In this document: positions 8,289 to 17,362 of the stretch, in pieces
Layout: every line of letters begins with the position of its first letter
Position numbering within the stretch: the stretch's first letter is position 1
NCBI GenBank assembly: GCA_016718825.1
Contig: JADKCL010000003.1
Span: 62,001 to 126,000 of the forward strand
DNA: 64,000 nucleotides
Reading direction: 5' to 3'
DNA from: Bacteroidota bacterium
GTDB lineage: Bacteria > Bacteroidota > Bacteroidia > J057 > JADKCL01
The notes under the pieces: model-generated
What the model was told of the DNA's origin: nothing
Seen by the model: the letters and a program-made list of their open reading frames with translations, nothing else
Database searches by the model: none
Program-made: the position numbers and the translations under genes

Positions 8289-8837
8289 TCAGTCATTAGC
8301 CCCAAATCTGAACATTTTGTGAACATCACGTTTCAGTAACATGATTGCCTCCCGTGCAGGAACCATCTCCGTTCTTACCATTTCCCGCATCAACAATTTT
8401 CCCAAATCGGATCCGGTCGCGTCCTTGGACATGCCGCTCGCAACTTGGTTGATGAAACCGATCGTCTGCTCCTTGGCCCGCACCACAGCGTCCCAGCTCT
8501 CCGAATCAATATAGAGTTGCTGCGTGAGGTTGTGCTCAAATTCAGCCCGAACCTCCGAAGTCATCTCCATTTGAAAGGCCTTGACCGTCTTGCCGCGCCC
8601 GTCCACCCGAAGTACCATGTTTTCAAGGCTGATGCGTTCCAGAAACAGCAATGCGCGCTCATACGCCTGCAAACGCAGCGGAACAATCTGCGAAAGTGCT
8701 CCTTGAAACACCTTGAAACGCATTCTCGTCTCTTCCTTTTTGGACTGTTCGCGCACCAAAAAGGCCACGGCACCAAGCACCAAACCCGCAGGCACGATGT
8801 ATTTCAATAACTCCAGAATGATTTCTGATGTCTTCAT
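8289..8837 (-). CDS. Membrane-anchored conserved hypothetical protein
   Basis: I place the start at ATG 8837; the frame can extend two codons to a TTG. The 182-residue product has a single N-terminal transmembrane helix (about residues 10-28, ILELLKYIVPAGLVLGAVAF) followed by a charged, mostly helical cytosolic part with no catalytic motif that I recognise. It resembles a Bacteroidota family of short one-TM proteins annotated as DUF7935, though I state that from memory. It is encoded between the dnaA upstream region and meaB on the same strand, with 50 bases to meaB and no obvious link. It could be an assembly or scaffold factor; function unknown. Confidence 0.65.
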   Translation of the reverse strand: MKTSEIILELLKYIVPAGLVLGAVAFLVREQSKKEETRMRFKVFQGALSQIVPLRLQAYERALLFLERISLENMVLRVDGRGKTVKAFQMEMTSEVRAEFEHNLTQQLYIDSESWDAVVRAKEQTIGFINQVASGMSKDATGSDLGKLLMREMVRTEMVPAREAIMLLKRDVHKMFRFGAND

Positions 8838-8888
8838 GGGCAAAAAGCAATGATTTTTTTAAGCAATAGGTCTACTTGCGAAGCCCCA

Positions 8889-9881
8889 TTAACTGGTCTG
8901 ATGCAAATATAAAGCAATCAATTGAGTCGCGGCGACCGTCGGCGGAATTTTCCCGGCCTCCACAAGCAATTCTTTGACCTTCAATTCATTTTGAATTTTT
9001 CCATCCTGATAAAACCGGTCGAGCAATACATGTCCGATGGTTTCGTGCATCCAGGTTTTGGCTTGCTGTTGGCGCTGTAAAGCCAGAAATTCGTTTTCCG
9101 TTTGGCTTTTCCGGTATTCTTCCACCATTGCCCCGATCTCCGGAATCCCCTCTCCGCTTACTGCCGAACAGGTTTTCACTGGCGGAAGCCATCCGTTTGC
9201 AGCTGCGGGAAAAAGGTGCAAAGCACTTTCATATTCAGCGCGGGCCTGCTTGGCCTTCTGAAGGTTGTCGCCATCGGCCTTGTTGATGGCGATCCCGTCG
9301 GCCATTTCCATGATCCCCTTCTTAATCCCCTGCAACTCGTCGCCGGCCCCGGCAAGCATCAGGAGCAGGAAAAAATCCACCATGCTGTGCACGGCCACTT
9401 CGCTTTGCCCCACTCCCACCGTCTCGACGATGATGAAGTCAAAACCTGCTGCCTCACAGAGCAAAATCGCCTCGCGCGTCGCACGCGTGACGCCGCCAAG
9501 CGAACCGCGCGCCGGCGAAGGACGCACGTACGCCCGCGGATCACGCGACAACCGCTCCATCCGCGTCTTGTCCCCCAAAATGCTACCTTGGCTGATTTCG
9601 CTGCTTGGATCGATCGCCAAAACCGCCAATTGATGTCCAATGCCGGTCAAATAACTCCCGAATGCATCGATAAATGTGCTTTTTCCTACTCCCGGCACGC
9701 CGGTGATCCCCATCCGAAAGCTCTCCTTCACATGCGCCTGACACCCTGCAAGCACTTCCGCAGCTAGATTGCGGTCGCTCTCCAACGTGCTCTCCACCAA
9801 TGTGATGGCACGGCTCAAAATCATCCGGTCGCCTTGGCAGACGCCGTCGATATAAGCTTGGGGGGAGAGTCTTTTACGCAC
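8889..9881 (-). CDS. meaB: MeaB-type GTPase, methylmalonyl-CoA mutase chaperone
   Basis: A 330-residue G3E-family GTPase. Walker A GVPGVGKST lies at residues 61-69, a VLAIDPSS motif follows near residue 90, VETVGVGQSE forms the switch II/G3 region and INKADGDN supplies the NKxD base-recognition motif. The helical C-terminus is used for dimerisation. MeaB (formerly annotated ArgK) loads and protects the adenosylcobalamin cofactor of methylmalonyl-CoA mutase, and both mutase subunits lie just upstream on the same strand at 10261-14387. The start is a GTG at 9881; no Shine-Dalgarno is evident. The 379-base gap between mutB and meaB, filled with repeats, is unusual for this operon and may reflect later insertion. 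Confidence 0.92.
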   Translation of the reverse strand: MRKRLSPQAYIDGVCQGDRMILSRAITLVESTLESDRNLAAEVLAGCQAHVKESFRMGITGVPGVGKSTFIDAFGSYLTGIGHQLAVLAIDPSSEISQGSILGDKTRMERLSRDPRAYVRPSPARGSLGGVTRATREAILLCEAAGFDFIIVETVGVGQSEVAVHSMVDFFLLLMLAGAGDELQGIKKGIMEMADGIAINKADGDNLQKAKQARAEYESALHLFPAAANGWLPPVKTCSAVSGEGIPEIGAMVEEYRKSQTENEFLALQRQQQAKTWMHETIGHVLLDRFYQDGKIQNELKVKELLVEAGKIPPTVAATQLIALYLHQTS

Positions 9882-9885
9882 TTTT

Positions 9886-10053
9886 TGAATGAGAAATTAG
9901 AAATGAGAAATGAGGGTTTTGCGAGAAGTTTAGAGTTCAGAGAGCAAAAACCCGAAGGGGTCGCGCAAGCAATTCAGAATGACATGGTCACGCAGAGCGA
10001 AGCGCCCTTGTCATGCAGAACGAAGCGAAGCATCCGGGAGCTCATAGCAATTC
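9886..10053. repeat. Dispersed repeats in the mutB-meaB gap (short-period and REP-like)
   Basis: The 379-base gap (9882-10260) holds no gene. At 9886-9925 there is a GAGAAATTAGAAATGAGAAA short-period repeat also seen near 23670 and 37135. At about 9973-10053 there are two copies of a GA(G/A)CGAAGCG core, each with a TCAnGCAGA-type lead (AGAATGACATGGTCACGCAG, TGTCATGCAGAACGAAGCG), resembling the GAGCGAAGCGAAG dispersed repeats common in Bacteroidota genomes. From 10054 to 10260 I see nothing definable. Confidence 0.6.
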
Positions 10054-10260
10054 TTTTGATCACATCCCTACTGATTTTGTGGAGAGTGGAGAGTTGAGAA
10101 TGACCGCCGTGGGTATTTGGCAGCGTGATGAATGCGAAAAGCAAATCTTTCCCTGCAATTCGGACTTGCGCTGTTGCTTCCTTGTCATACTCGGGACTTT
10201 TCCTCTCCATTTTTAGTCGATTTCTGCGTTTCTCCTGCGTTGTCGCGTATTCTTTTGGAA

Positions 10261-12417
10261 TCAATCCTTGAGCAAGCGGTTGAGGATTTTCTGCGCTGCG
10301 AGCGGAATGACGGTTCCGGGGCCGAAGACTTCGGCGACGCCTGCCTTGAAGAGGAAGTCGTAGTCTTGCTGCGGGATGACACCCCCGGCGACGACGAGGA
10401 TGTCGGCGCGGCCAAGGTCCTTGAGGGCGGCAATGAGTTCGGGAACCAAGGTCTTGTGGCCTCCTGCGAGGCTGGACACACCTAGTATATGCACGTCATT
10501 TTCCACGGCTTGGTTCGCCGCCTCCACCGGAGTTTGGAACAAGGGACCTATGTCCACGTCAAATCCAAGGTCGGCAAAGCTTGTCGCGATCACCTTGGCG
10601 CCGCGGTCATGCCCGTCTTGGCCCATCTTGGCAACCATGATCCGCGGACGGCGGCCTTCGAGGGCCGCAAATTCGTCGGCGAGGCGGCGGGCCTCCTTGA
10701 AATTGTCGGTTTCCATTGCTTCCCTTGCGTAAATGCCTGCAATCGAATGAATCACAGCCTTGTAGCGTCCAAATACTTTTTCGAGGGCATCGGAAATTTC
10801 ACCCAAGGTTGCTCTTGCACGGGCTGCATCCACCGCCAAAGCGAGCAGATTGCCCTCCCCGGTTTCAGCACAACGTGTCAACGCACCCAATGCGGCATTT
10901 GCCTTGGCCTGATCGCGGTTGGCCTTGACCGCGTTGATACTTTGGATTTGGCCGTTTCTCACCGCGGTATTGTCCACTGCGCGGATGTCGATATTGGTCG
11001 GCGCGTCGGTTTGGTAGCGATTCACCCCAACGATCACGTCGGTTCCGGCATCGATGCGCGCCTGTTTGCGGGCAGCTGCTTCCTCGATACGCATTTTGGG
11101 AAGGCCGGATTCAATGGCCTTGGCCATGCCTCCCATGGCTTCGACTTCTTCGATCAAGGTCCAGGCCTTGTGCATGATCTCGTGCGTGAGGCGCTCGACG
11201 TAGTACGAACCGCCCCAAGGATCAACGACTTGCGTGATGCCGGTCTCTTCCTGAATGTAAATCTGCGTATTCCGGGCGATGCGGGCGGAGAAATCCGTCG
11301 GCAAGGCAATGGCTTCGTCAAGCGCATTGGTATGCAGACTTTGCGTTCCGCCGAACGCCGCCGCCATCGCCTCTACACAAGTACGGGCGACGTTGTTGAA
11401 CGGGTCTTGCTCGGTCAAACTCCATCCGCTCGTCTGACAATGGGTGCGGAGCGACATGGACTTTGGATTTTTGGGGTTGAATTGCTTGACAATCTTGGCC
11501 CAAAGCAGCCTTGCGGCGCGCATTTTGGCGATCTCCATGAAGAAATTCATCCCGACCGCCCAGAAGAAGCTTAGTCTTGGGGCGAATTCGTCGATGTCCA
11601 GACCGGCATCGATGCCTTTGCGCAAGTATTCGAGGCCATCCGCGAGGGTATAAGCGAGTTCGAGGTCGGCCGTCGCACCTGCCTCTTGCATGTGGTAGCC
11701 CGAAATCGAGATCGAATTGAACTTCGGCATCTTCTCGCTGGTATAGCGGAAAATGTCGCCGATGATGTGCATGGAAGGCGCCGGCGGATATATATATGTG
11801 TTGCGCACCATGAATTCCTTGAGAATGTCGTTTTGGATCGTGCCATTCAACTTCTCGGGAGCAACGCCTTGTTCTTCGGCTGCGACAATGTAAAAGGCCA
11901 TAATCGGCAAAACCGCACCATTCATGGTCATGGACACCGACATTTCGCCGAGGGGAATGCCGTCGAAGAGCAATTTCATGTCCTCGACCGTATCGATGGC
12001 GACGCCTGCCATGCCGACATCCCCTTTCACACGCGGGTGGTCACTGTCGTAACCGCGGTGGGTAGCGAGGTCAAAGGCGACGGAAAGCCCCTTCTGCCCT
12101 GCTGCGAGGTTTTTGCGGTAAAATGCATTCGAATCGGCGGCGGTGGAAAAGCCTGCATATTGGCGGATCGTCCATGGCTGCGAAGCGTACATCGAAGAAT
12201 AAGGTCCGCGCAGATAGGGTGCTAGTCCGGCGGCGTAATGGAGGTGCTCGAGCGGCGCCAAGTCCTCGGCGGTATAGCAGGCCCAAAGCGGAATTCCCTC
12301 TGCCGAATCCCAGGCTTGGCTTTCCAATTCTTGATGGTCATTCGCCAGATTCCACCATTCAGCGAGGCTGCCTTCATTTTGCTTGCGCCAATCGATTTTT
12401 GTGAAGTCAGGTTTCAT
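10261..12417 (-). CDS. mutB: Methylmalonyl-CoA mutase, large catalytic subunit
   Basis: A 718-residue enzyme that interconverts (R)-methylmalonyl-CoA and succinyl-CoA with adenosylcobalamin. The N-terminal TIM-barrel domain covers roughly residues 1-560 (including the RPYAGFSTAxxSNxFYxxNLA-like loop near residue 66 and a SGYHMQEAGA active-site segment). The C-terminal B12-binding domain (about 585-718) has the base-off cobalamin signature D601-G-H603-D-R-G606, where His603 coordinates cobalt. Length is standard. Its start overlaps the stop of the small subunit by 4 bases, so the subunits are translationally coupled. It feeds propionyl-CoA carbon from odd-chain fatty acids or branched amino acids into the TCA cycle, or runs backward to propionate. 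Confidence 0.95.
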   Translation of the reverse strand: MKPDFTKIDWRKQNEGSLAEWWNLANDHQELESQAWDSAEGIPLWACYTAEDLAPLEHLHYAAGLAPYLRGPYSSMYASQPWTIRQYAGFSTAADSNAFYRKNLAAGQKGLSVAFDLATHRGYDSDHPRVKGDVGMAGVAIDTVEDMKLLFDGIPLGEMSVSMTMNGAVLPIMAFYIVAAEEQGVAPEKLNGTIQNDILKEFMVRNTYIYPPAPSMHIIGDIFRYTSEKMPKFNSISISGYHMQEAGATADLELAYTLADGLEYLRKGIDAGLDIDEFAPRLSFFWAVGMNFFMEIAKMRAARLLWAKIVKQFNPKNPKSMSLRTHCQTSGWSLTEQDPFNNVARTCVEAMAAAFGGTQSLHTNALDEAIALPTDFSARIARNTQIYIQEETGITQVVDPWGGSYYVERLTHEIMHKAWTLIEEVEAMGGMAKAIESGLPKMRIEEAAARKQARIDAGTDVIVGVNRYQTDAPTNIDIRAVDNTAVRNGQIQSINAVKANRDQAKANAALGALTRCAETGEGNLLALAVDAARARATLGEISDALEKVFGRYKAVIHSIAGIYAREAMETDNFKEARRLADEFAALEGRRPRIMVAKMGQDGHDRGAKVIATSFADLGFDVDIGPLFQTPVEAANQAVENDVHILGVSSLAGGHKTLVPELIAALKDLGRADILVVAGGVIPQQDYDFLFKAGVAEVFGPGTVIPLAAQKILNRLLKD

Positions 12418-14387
12418 GCGCGGGCCTCCTTTCTTTGTTTCAAAGTCTCCAAAAGCCGTTCCAAGAAGTTGACGCGGTCCATTCCAGCGAAAATCGGCTC
12501 GGAGATCCCATTCTCCTTGAGTTTTTCCCAGCCTTCGGGTTTGCCTGCAAGCAACAGTATCGCGTCGGGTAGCACTTTTTGGATTTCAAAAAGCCATTCC
12601 CCGCCTTTTTCGAGGTAATCGCCATCGGCACCGCAAAGGACGACGACGGCAGGATTGAAGGATTTGGCTGCAATCATTGCAGCTTGTAAATCAGCTGGAT
12701 GCGCATTTTCGGCACAGGTAAATCCGCCAGCAGCAAGCACATTCCTTGCGAAATTGGCCCTTGCAGCCCGCATCACGGGATCGCCGATGGTCAACAGGAG
12801 CGCCTTGGAAATTGCTGGGTTTGCCTTTTTCAATTCCTGCATTTTCAGCCGCAGTTGTTCAAAAGGCAAAGCGAGGCGGTTTCCTTCGAATGGGGGATTT
12901 ACAATTCCGAGGGTAGCACCCAAGCGCTTCATTCGCTGCGCAATCGCCGTTTTTTCGATCAAATCTTCGTTCTGGTAATTTGTCGCAGGCAATGTCTCCA
13001 GTTCATTCGGGAAATGATTGGTTCCCAGAATGGTCTTGGAGCCCGTGCTCACGGCAGAAGTTCTTTTCCGTTTGCCTTCGGAGAGGGATTGCTGAAGCCG
13101 GTCTTGTTGTAAGTAAGAATACCATCCGCCTGCGGCTTCGATTTCCTGAAAAATGGGCCAAGCCTTGTCGGCCAATTGATCGGTCAGTGCCTCCACAAAA
13201 TAGGTTCCGCCGGCTGGATCGATCACTTTGCCGAGGTAGGATTCTTCCTTCAAAACGAGTTGAATGTTGCGTGCGATACGATAGGCATCTGCATCGGATT
13301 GAGCAAATTGGGCGTTGTAGGCGGGCAAACTCACCGTAACACAGCCGCCAAGCGCGGCAGCCATCGCTTGGGTTGTATGCCGCAACAGATTGACATGCGG
13401 ATCGGCAACCGTTTCATTGGAAATGGAAGGCACGCCGGTGATATAGGTGTAATCCCCTGGATGCCCCGGGAGATTCCAAGCCTCCAACATCCGGCCCCAA
13501 AGCACTCTGAATGCCCTGATCTTGGCCATTTCGCCAAAAAAGTCGGTGCTGATCGGAAACTGAACCGCAATCAAACGGAAAACTTCATCGGGCGAAACAC
13601 CCAATTTGGAAAGGCGGTCGACCAAATCGGTCGCCATAGCCAAGGCATAAGCAATTTGTTGTGCAGCATTGGCACCTGCAAGTTCGAGGTCTTGCAGGTT
13701 GAGGGTAAACAACTTGAAGAATTGACTGCTTGCTTGCGGGAGTTTTTGAAGGGCGTTCACGCAAAGCGGCAAAAGTTCTGCCAGCAATCCTTCATCCGGC
13801 TTTCCTCCTTTGAAGAAGTTCAGCGGATTCAGGTCCAAACCGCCAATGACCCGTCCCAAAAAGCCGGAATCGAGGAAATCGAGGGCGACATCCCCCAATT
13901 CGAAGTAAAGTAAAATCTCTTTGGCCTCCGCCCAGGCGACGACCTTTTCCAAATCCGCCCAATTGTCGATGACCAAGCCTCCGCCAGCGGCATTTTCAGC
14001 TCCCCCCGTCGTAAGCGCCTTCCGAAATCCATTCGCCAAGACAATGCGTAACGCTTGCCGACCGGTCCATGGCTGATCCTCAACACCTTTGGAAAACCTT
14101 TCGAAGTCAGCAAGGTGAACCTGCCCAAAGTCCTGGCAAAGCAGCCATCCGCCTTGGCTCACGTCCATGAGGTAGGAATCACCGCGGCGCAAGTCATTGA
14201 GGCCAGGGAAACTCCGATCGACATCCGAAGGAAGGTCTTCCTTGGCATAGACCGGTGCAATCGGAACGCCTGATTCGGAATAACGGACGAGTTTTTCGTA
14301 GGGTTTGCCTTTGAGATCCGACACAACCTTGTCCAACCATTGCTGCTTGGAAACGGGCGGAAATTCATCGAGCAAGTGATCGGCCAT
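12414..14387 (-). CDS. mutA: Methylmalonyl-CoA mutase, small subunit
   Basis: A 657-residue homologue of the large subunit. It keeps the barrel scaffold, for example the WGRMLEAWNLPGHPGDY and DPAGGTYFVEALT segments, and a degenerate B12-like C-terminal domain. The cobalamin DxHxxG motif is absent, as expected for the non-catalytic partner of the alpha-beta heterodimer. The start ATG is at 14387. A TAATTTCG promoter-like -7 element lies about 28 bases upstream, so the mutA-mutB operon probably starts here. The small-subunit call is based on the missing DxHxxG and on gene order, which is usual for this operon. Confidence 0.9.
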   Translation of the reverse strand: MADHLLDEFPPVSKQQWLDKVVSDLKGKPYEKLVRYSESGVPIAPVYAKEDLPSDVDRSFPGLNDLRRGDSYLMDVSQGGWLLCQDFGQVHLADFERFSKGVEDQPWTGRQALRIVLANGFRKALTTGGAENAAGGGLVIDNWADLEKVVAWAEAKEILLYFELGDVALDFLDSGFLGRVIGGLDLNPLNFFKGGKPDEGLLAELLPLCVNALQKLPQASSQFFKLFTLNLQDLELAGANAAQQIAYALAMATDLVDRLSKLGVSPDEVFRLIAVQFPISTDFFGEMAKIRAFRVLWGRMLEAWNLPGHPGDYTYITGVPSISNETVADPHVNLLRHTTQAMAAALGGCVTVSLPAYNAQFAQSDADAYRIARNIQLVLKEESYLGKVIDPAGGTYFVEALTDQLADKAWPIFQEIEAAGGWYSYLQQDRLQQSLSEGKRKRTSAVSTGSKTILGTNHFPNELETLPATNYQNEDLIEKTAIAQRMKRLGATLGIVNPPFEGNRLALPFEQLRLKMQELKKANPAISKALLLTIGDPVMRAARANFARNVLAAGGFTCAENAHPADLQAAMIAAKSFNPAVVVLCGADGDYLEKGGEWLFEIQKVLPDAILLLAGKPEGWEKLKENGISEPIFAGMDRVNFLERLLETLKQRKEARA

Positions 14388-14492
14388 TGAATTTGGAATT
14401 ATTAGAACAAACGACCGAAATTAGGGGTTTATTCGTTGATTTGGAAAAAGAATCGGCAAAATGAAGGGCTCGCGAAGGGCGGAGAAGAATCT

Positions 14493-14810
14493 ATGATTCC
14501 AGCAGCAATTACGATTACAAAAGCAGCCGCATCCGCGATCAAAGCCGTGATGCAAGGAGAAAACGTTCCCAAGGACTATCGCTTGCGTGTGGGCGTGCGC
14601 GGAGGTGGCCCCGCCTGCGCGAGTGTGAGTTATCTCTTGGGATTTGACAGCAAAAAGGAGTCTGACCTTGAGTATGAAGTAGATGAAATCCCCGTTGTGA
14701 TCGACCGGTCCCAGAGCATGTATGTTTTGGGAATGGAAATTGACTGGCATGAGGACGAATCGCAGCGTGGTTTTGTGTTTAACAATCCGACGTTGCGCAA
14801 GGAGGCATAA
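14493..14810 (+). CDS. HesB/IscA-like protein lacking the C-terminal CxC
   Basis: The start at ATG 14493 is supported by a GGAG 10 bases upstream; the frame runs back to 14436 without protein-like content. The 105-residue product has the HesB/IscA fold pattern: MIPAAITITKAAASAIKAVM, LRVGVRGGGPACASVSYLLGFD, and the closing GFVFNNPT. A-type Fe-S carriers bind iron or a cluster through three Cys, one after GGG(C/P) and two in a C-terminal CGCG. Here one Cys remains (GGGPAC) and the protein ends at NNPTLRKEA where CGCG would follow. It is either a variant carrier or a structural relative with a lost metal site. It diverges from mutA. Confidence 0.75.
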   Translation: MIPAAITITKAAASAIKAVMQGENVPKDYRLRVGVRGGGPACASVSYLLGFDSKKESDLEYEVDEIPVVIDRSQSMYVLGMEIDWHEDESQRGFVFNNPTLRKEA

Positions 14811-14883
14811 ACGCTCCGGTAGGCCTGCAATTTTGATGAAATTGGTCATGGTCAGGAATTCGGATGTTGTTTTTTAGAATTGT

Positions 14884-15594
14884 ATGCTATTTTTGGGCCG
14901 AAGGCAAGCCTTCTTAATTGAAACAAAATCGTTGGTGCTAGACTTCCTCCTCATATTTCTCACATCCATCGTTTTTAGCTTTGCTATTTCGATTCCGATT
15001 GGCGGAGTGAACATGGCTGTGTTCCAGGCGACGCTCAACAACAATGCACGTGCAGGCTACCTGATCGGTTTCGGTGCAATCCTCGCCGAAATCATCTATT
15101 GCGCGATTCCAATGTTTAGCTTGGGAGAAACCTTAAAGGATTGGGGAATCATGTCGATACTCTCCATCCTTTTTATCCCGGTTTTGCTGATCATGGGCAT
15201 TGTCACCATCGTCAAAGCCAACAAGGTCGAAGTCAGTGACCCTCAAACAGGGGTAGGTTCACACAATCGCAGCGCTTGGGGCAACATTGTCTATGGCTTT
15301 TTCCTTTGCGCAAGCAATCCGATGACGTTTGTGTTTTGGATGGGAATTGTCGCGGCCTTGCTCGAAGAAGAGTGGATTCATGATACCTGGGGAGACAAAC
15401 TCGCTTGGTTCATGGGCGTGCCCGTCGGAACTTGGTTTCTCTATTTTATCTTCGTGCAAATCGCAAAGATCACCCGTAGAAGGATCAACCAACTATGGAA
15501 GGCGCGTCTCAACATCATCATCGGCGTGATTTTCATTGGAATGGCGATCTACATGACCATCAGCTACTTCCTCGGAATGGGCCAATCGCATTGA
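14884..15594 (+). CDS. LysE family translocator
   Basis: A 236-residue inner-membrane protein with about six hydrophobic helices. The LysE/RhtB hallmark is at the first helix: SIPIGGVNMAVFQATLNNNARAGY (quoted in part), the PxGP-like loop being PIGGVN here, followed by FGAILAEIIYCAI. A second conserved motif, GFFLCASNPMTFVFW, is at about residues 138-152. The family exports amino acids or related small molecules; the substrate cannot be read from sequence. The cytosolic loop between helices 3 and 4 (VKANKVEVSDPQTGVGSHNRS) is typical. Of the possible starts the ATG at 14884 gives a somewhat long polar leader, so a later start is possible. Confidence 0.8.
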   Translation: MLFLGRRQAFLIETKSLVLDFLLIFLTSIVFSFAISIPIGGVNMAVFQATLNNNARAGYLIGFGAILAEIIYCAIPMFSLGETLKDWGIMSILSILFIPVLLIMGIVTIVKANKVEVSDPQTGVGSHNRSAWGNIVYGFFLCASNPMTFVFWMGIVAALLEEEWIHDTWGDKLAWFMGVPVGTWFLYFIFVQIAKITRRRINQLWKARLNIIIGVIFIGMAIYMTISYFLGMGQSH

Positions 15595-15653
15595 GATTCG
15601 GCAGCACTGCAGAACCCTACCTTTCGGCAAGTTTATTTTCCTAATCTTCTGAT

Positions 15654-17143
15654 TTACTGAGGGTCTTCAGTCTTGAATTCCTTTTCCGGCGAATCGGTTT
15701 GTTCCAGAAGATTCGAAGTTTCATGGACTTCCAATTCCTCCACCGGGCTGCTGAATTCAAGGTAGGTGGGTGGCGTTTCCGGGATTTCCGGTTCTGCGAC
15801 CTCGTTTTCGATGGGTTCGATCACCGTTGTTTCGACCACTTCTGCGTCCTGAAACGGCGGTTCTGTCGGGGTTTGCGTTTCCAATTCCGGGGAATCGGGC
15901 ATTGAAACCACCGAAATTTCGATGGTTTTCTCCTCGATGATGGTGGTGGTTTCCGTTATTTTCTCGAGGACGACCGTTGTTTGGGCGACCGGAACGGATT
16001 CAACAGCCAAAACAGCCTCCTCCACGGGGGCGACAACCTCCTCCACTTTCGAAATTTCTATCGGGGAATCAGGGCTTTGGACTTCGACAACCGCAGTCGG
16101 GTCCGCCACAATTGGCGATGGATTTGCTTCAGCAATCGGCGCGATCGGGACCACCGGTGCAATTGGTGCAACAACGGGTTCTTCGCGAATGGCAGCGGAA
16201 ACCTGAGTCGGCGGAGCTACCTGTTCCGATGGCGTTTTGGCAAGCGTTTCCCGTGCGTCCGCAATCGCATCCGCAGCGAAGCCTTCCAAGAAATAGTCCA
16301 GAAGGGCATCTGCATCAGCCTCGACAATCTGCCGTTTGGGCCAATCCACCAGAATCAGGCCCTTTTTGCGCATGAATTCTGCGAGAATCGTTGCGTCCTC
16401 CGCTGTTGCGTAGCCATCAACGTTGCCGGGCGATGCACCCCGAGGTACCGCACGACTTCGTCAAATTCCTGACCGTACAAAACGACTCCTGATGGCACGC
16501 TGAATACAAAAGTGCTGTCGGCCACTTGATCGGAACCCATAAACGTAAGCCCGTCAATGGCTTTAGAGGCCGGGAAGTATTCGGTGACGATCATTTCGAG
16601 CGTGACCTTGCTGCCCCGCAAGGGCGCAAAAAAGTCGTACCGATCATATTGACGGGTGTAAAAGGTCTTCCCGTCGCGAACGGTGCTGTTGAGTTGAATC
16701 AGCTCCTCGATTTTTCCGAACACCTCTTTTGCAACGGAGCGGTTGCTGGCATTCGTAAGTTCGCAATCACGCCATTCCCACGTGCCCATTTCGAGCAACC
16801 GGAGGTCTTGGCGTTTGCCTGACATCCGCGGCATCTGATCGGCACGGGAGGGGTAGCTGTAAACCGGAACTTCTTTGACTTCCACGGCAGGTGCCTCGGC
16901 TTCAGGCGTACGCTTTTCGACGAGGTCCACATGGACCGTCAAAGTGCCCGAACGCAAAGCCTTCTTGGCTGTCGCAGGTTGAACCTTGGCCACTTTCCAG
17001 CGATCACCGTCGATTTCGACCCACGTTTCCTCGGTGAAATCCATGGGGATTTCCTTCAAGCTCAACTCGTCAAAGCCGATCAGCCGTTCGCCTTTTGTGT
17101 CCACAAACTCCACACGGAGGATCTTTTTCTTGCCGAATGCCAT
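15654..17143 (-). CDS. Hypothetical protein with Glu/Val/Pro-rich tail, frame interrupted once
   Basis: Two overlapping frames are best read as one gene of about 496 residues. The first (from ATG 17143) starts MAFGKKKILRVEFVDTKGERL and runs to VVRYLG at about 16442; it then turns into Arg/Gln-rich nonsense. Shifting by one base at the CCCC run at 16438-16441 restores GASPGNVDGYATAEDATILAEF, leading straight into MRKKGLILVDWPKR of the second frame. The second half is a long low-complexity region rich in Glu, Val, Pro and Thr with EV/ETPP repeats, probably disordered. No family is recognised. A perfect TAACTTTG -7 element at 17163-17170 precedes the start. Alternatively the frameshift is genuine and the gene is decaying. 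Confidence 0.65.
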
Positions 17144-17162
17144 CTTGGGATCTGGTTTGCTG

Positions 17163-17170
17163 CAAAGTTA
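17163..17170 (-). promoter_or_regulatory. -7 promoter element (TAACTTTG)
   Basis: CAAAGTTA on the plus strand is an exact TAnnTTTG, the -7 box of Bacteroidota primary-sigma promoters, 19 bases upstream of the start at 17143. Confidence 0.55.
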
Positions 17171-17349
17171 GGGAAATCTATTGAGTTCAGAGATCAGAGT
17201 TCAATGTCGATAGATGAGAGTTCGTCGTTCAGAGACCACGAAAACCCTAAAGGCTTACCAAAATCAAACTCTCAACTTTCCACTCTCAACTCTCCACAAC
17301 TCAGCCCAAATCTGAATCACCGCACGCTAAATGCAAGTCAAGTTTGCTC

Positions 17350-17357
17350 TATATTTG
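17350..17357 (+). promoter_or_regulatory. -7 promoter element (TATATTTG), leaderless spacing
   Basis: An exact TAnnTTTG lies only 5 bases before the ATG of the MoxR gene at 17363. Transcription would begin at or next to the start codon, so the mRNA is probably leaderless. Confidence 0.6.
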
Positions 17358-17362
17358 CCGCC

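Noticed and set aside
10489..11574. A 361-codon plus-strand open frame
   Set aside because: Antisense to the conserved methylmalonyl-CoA mutase large subunit.
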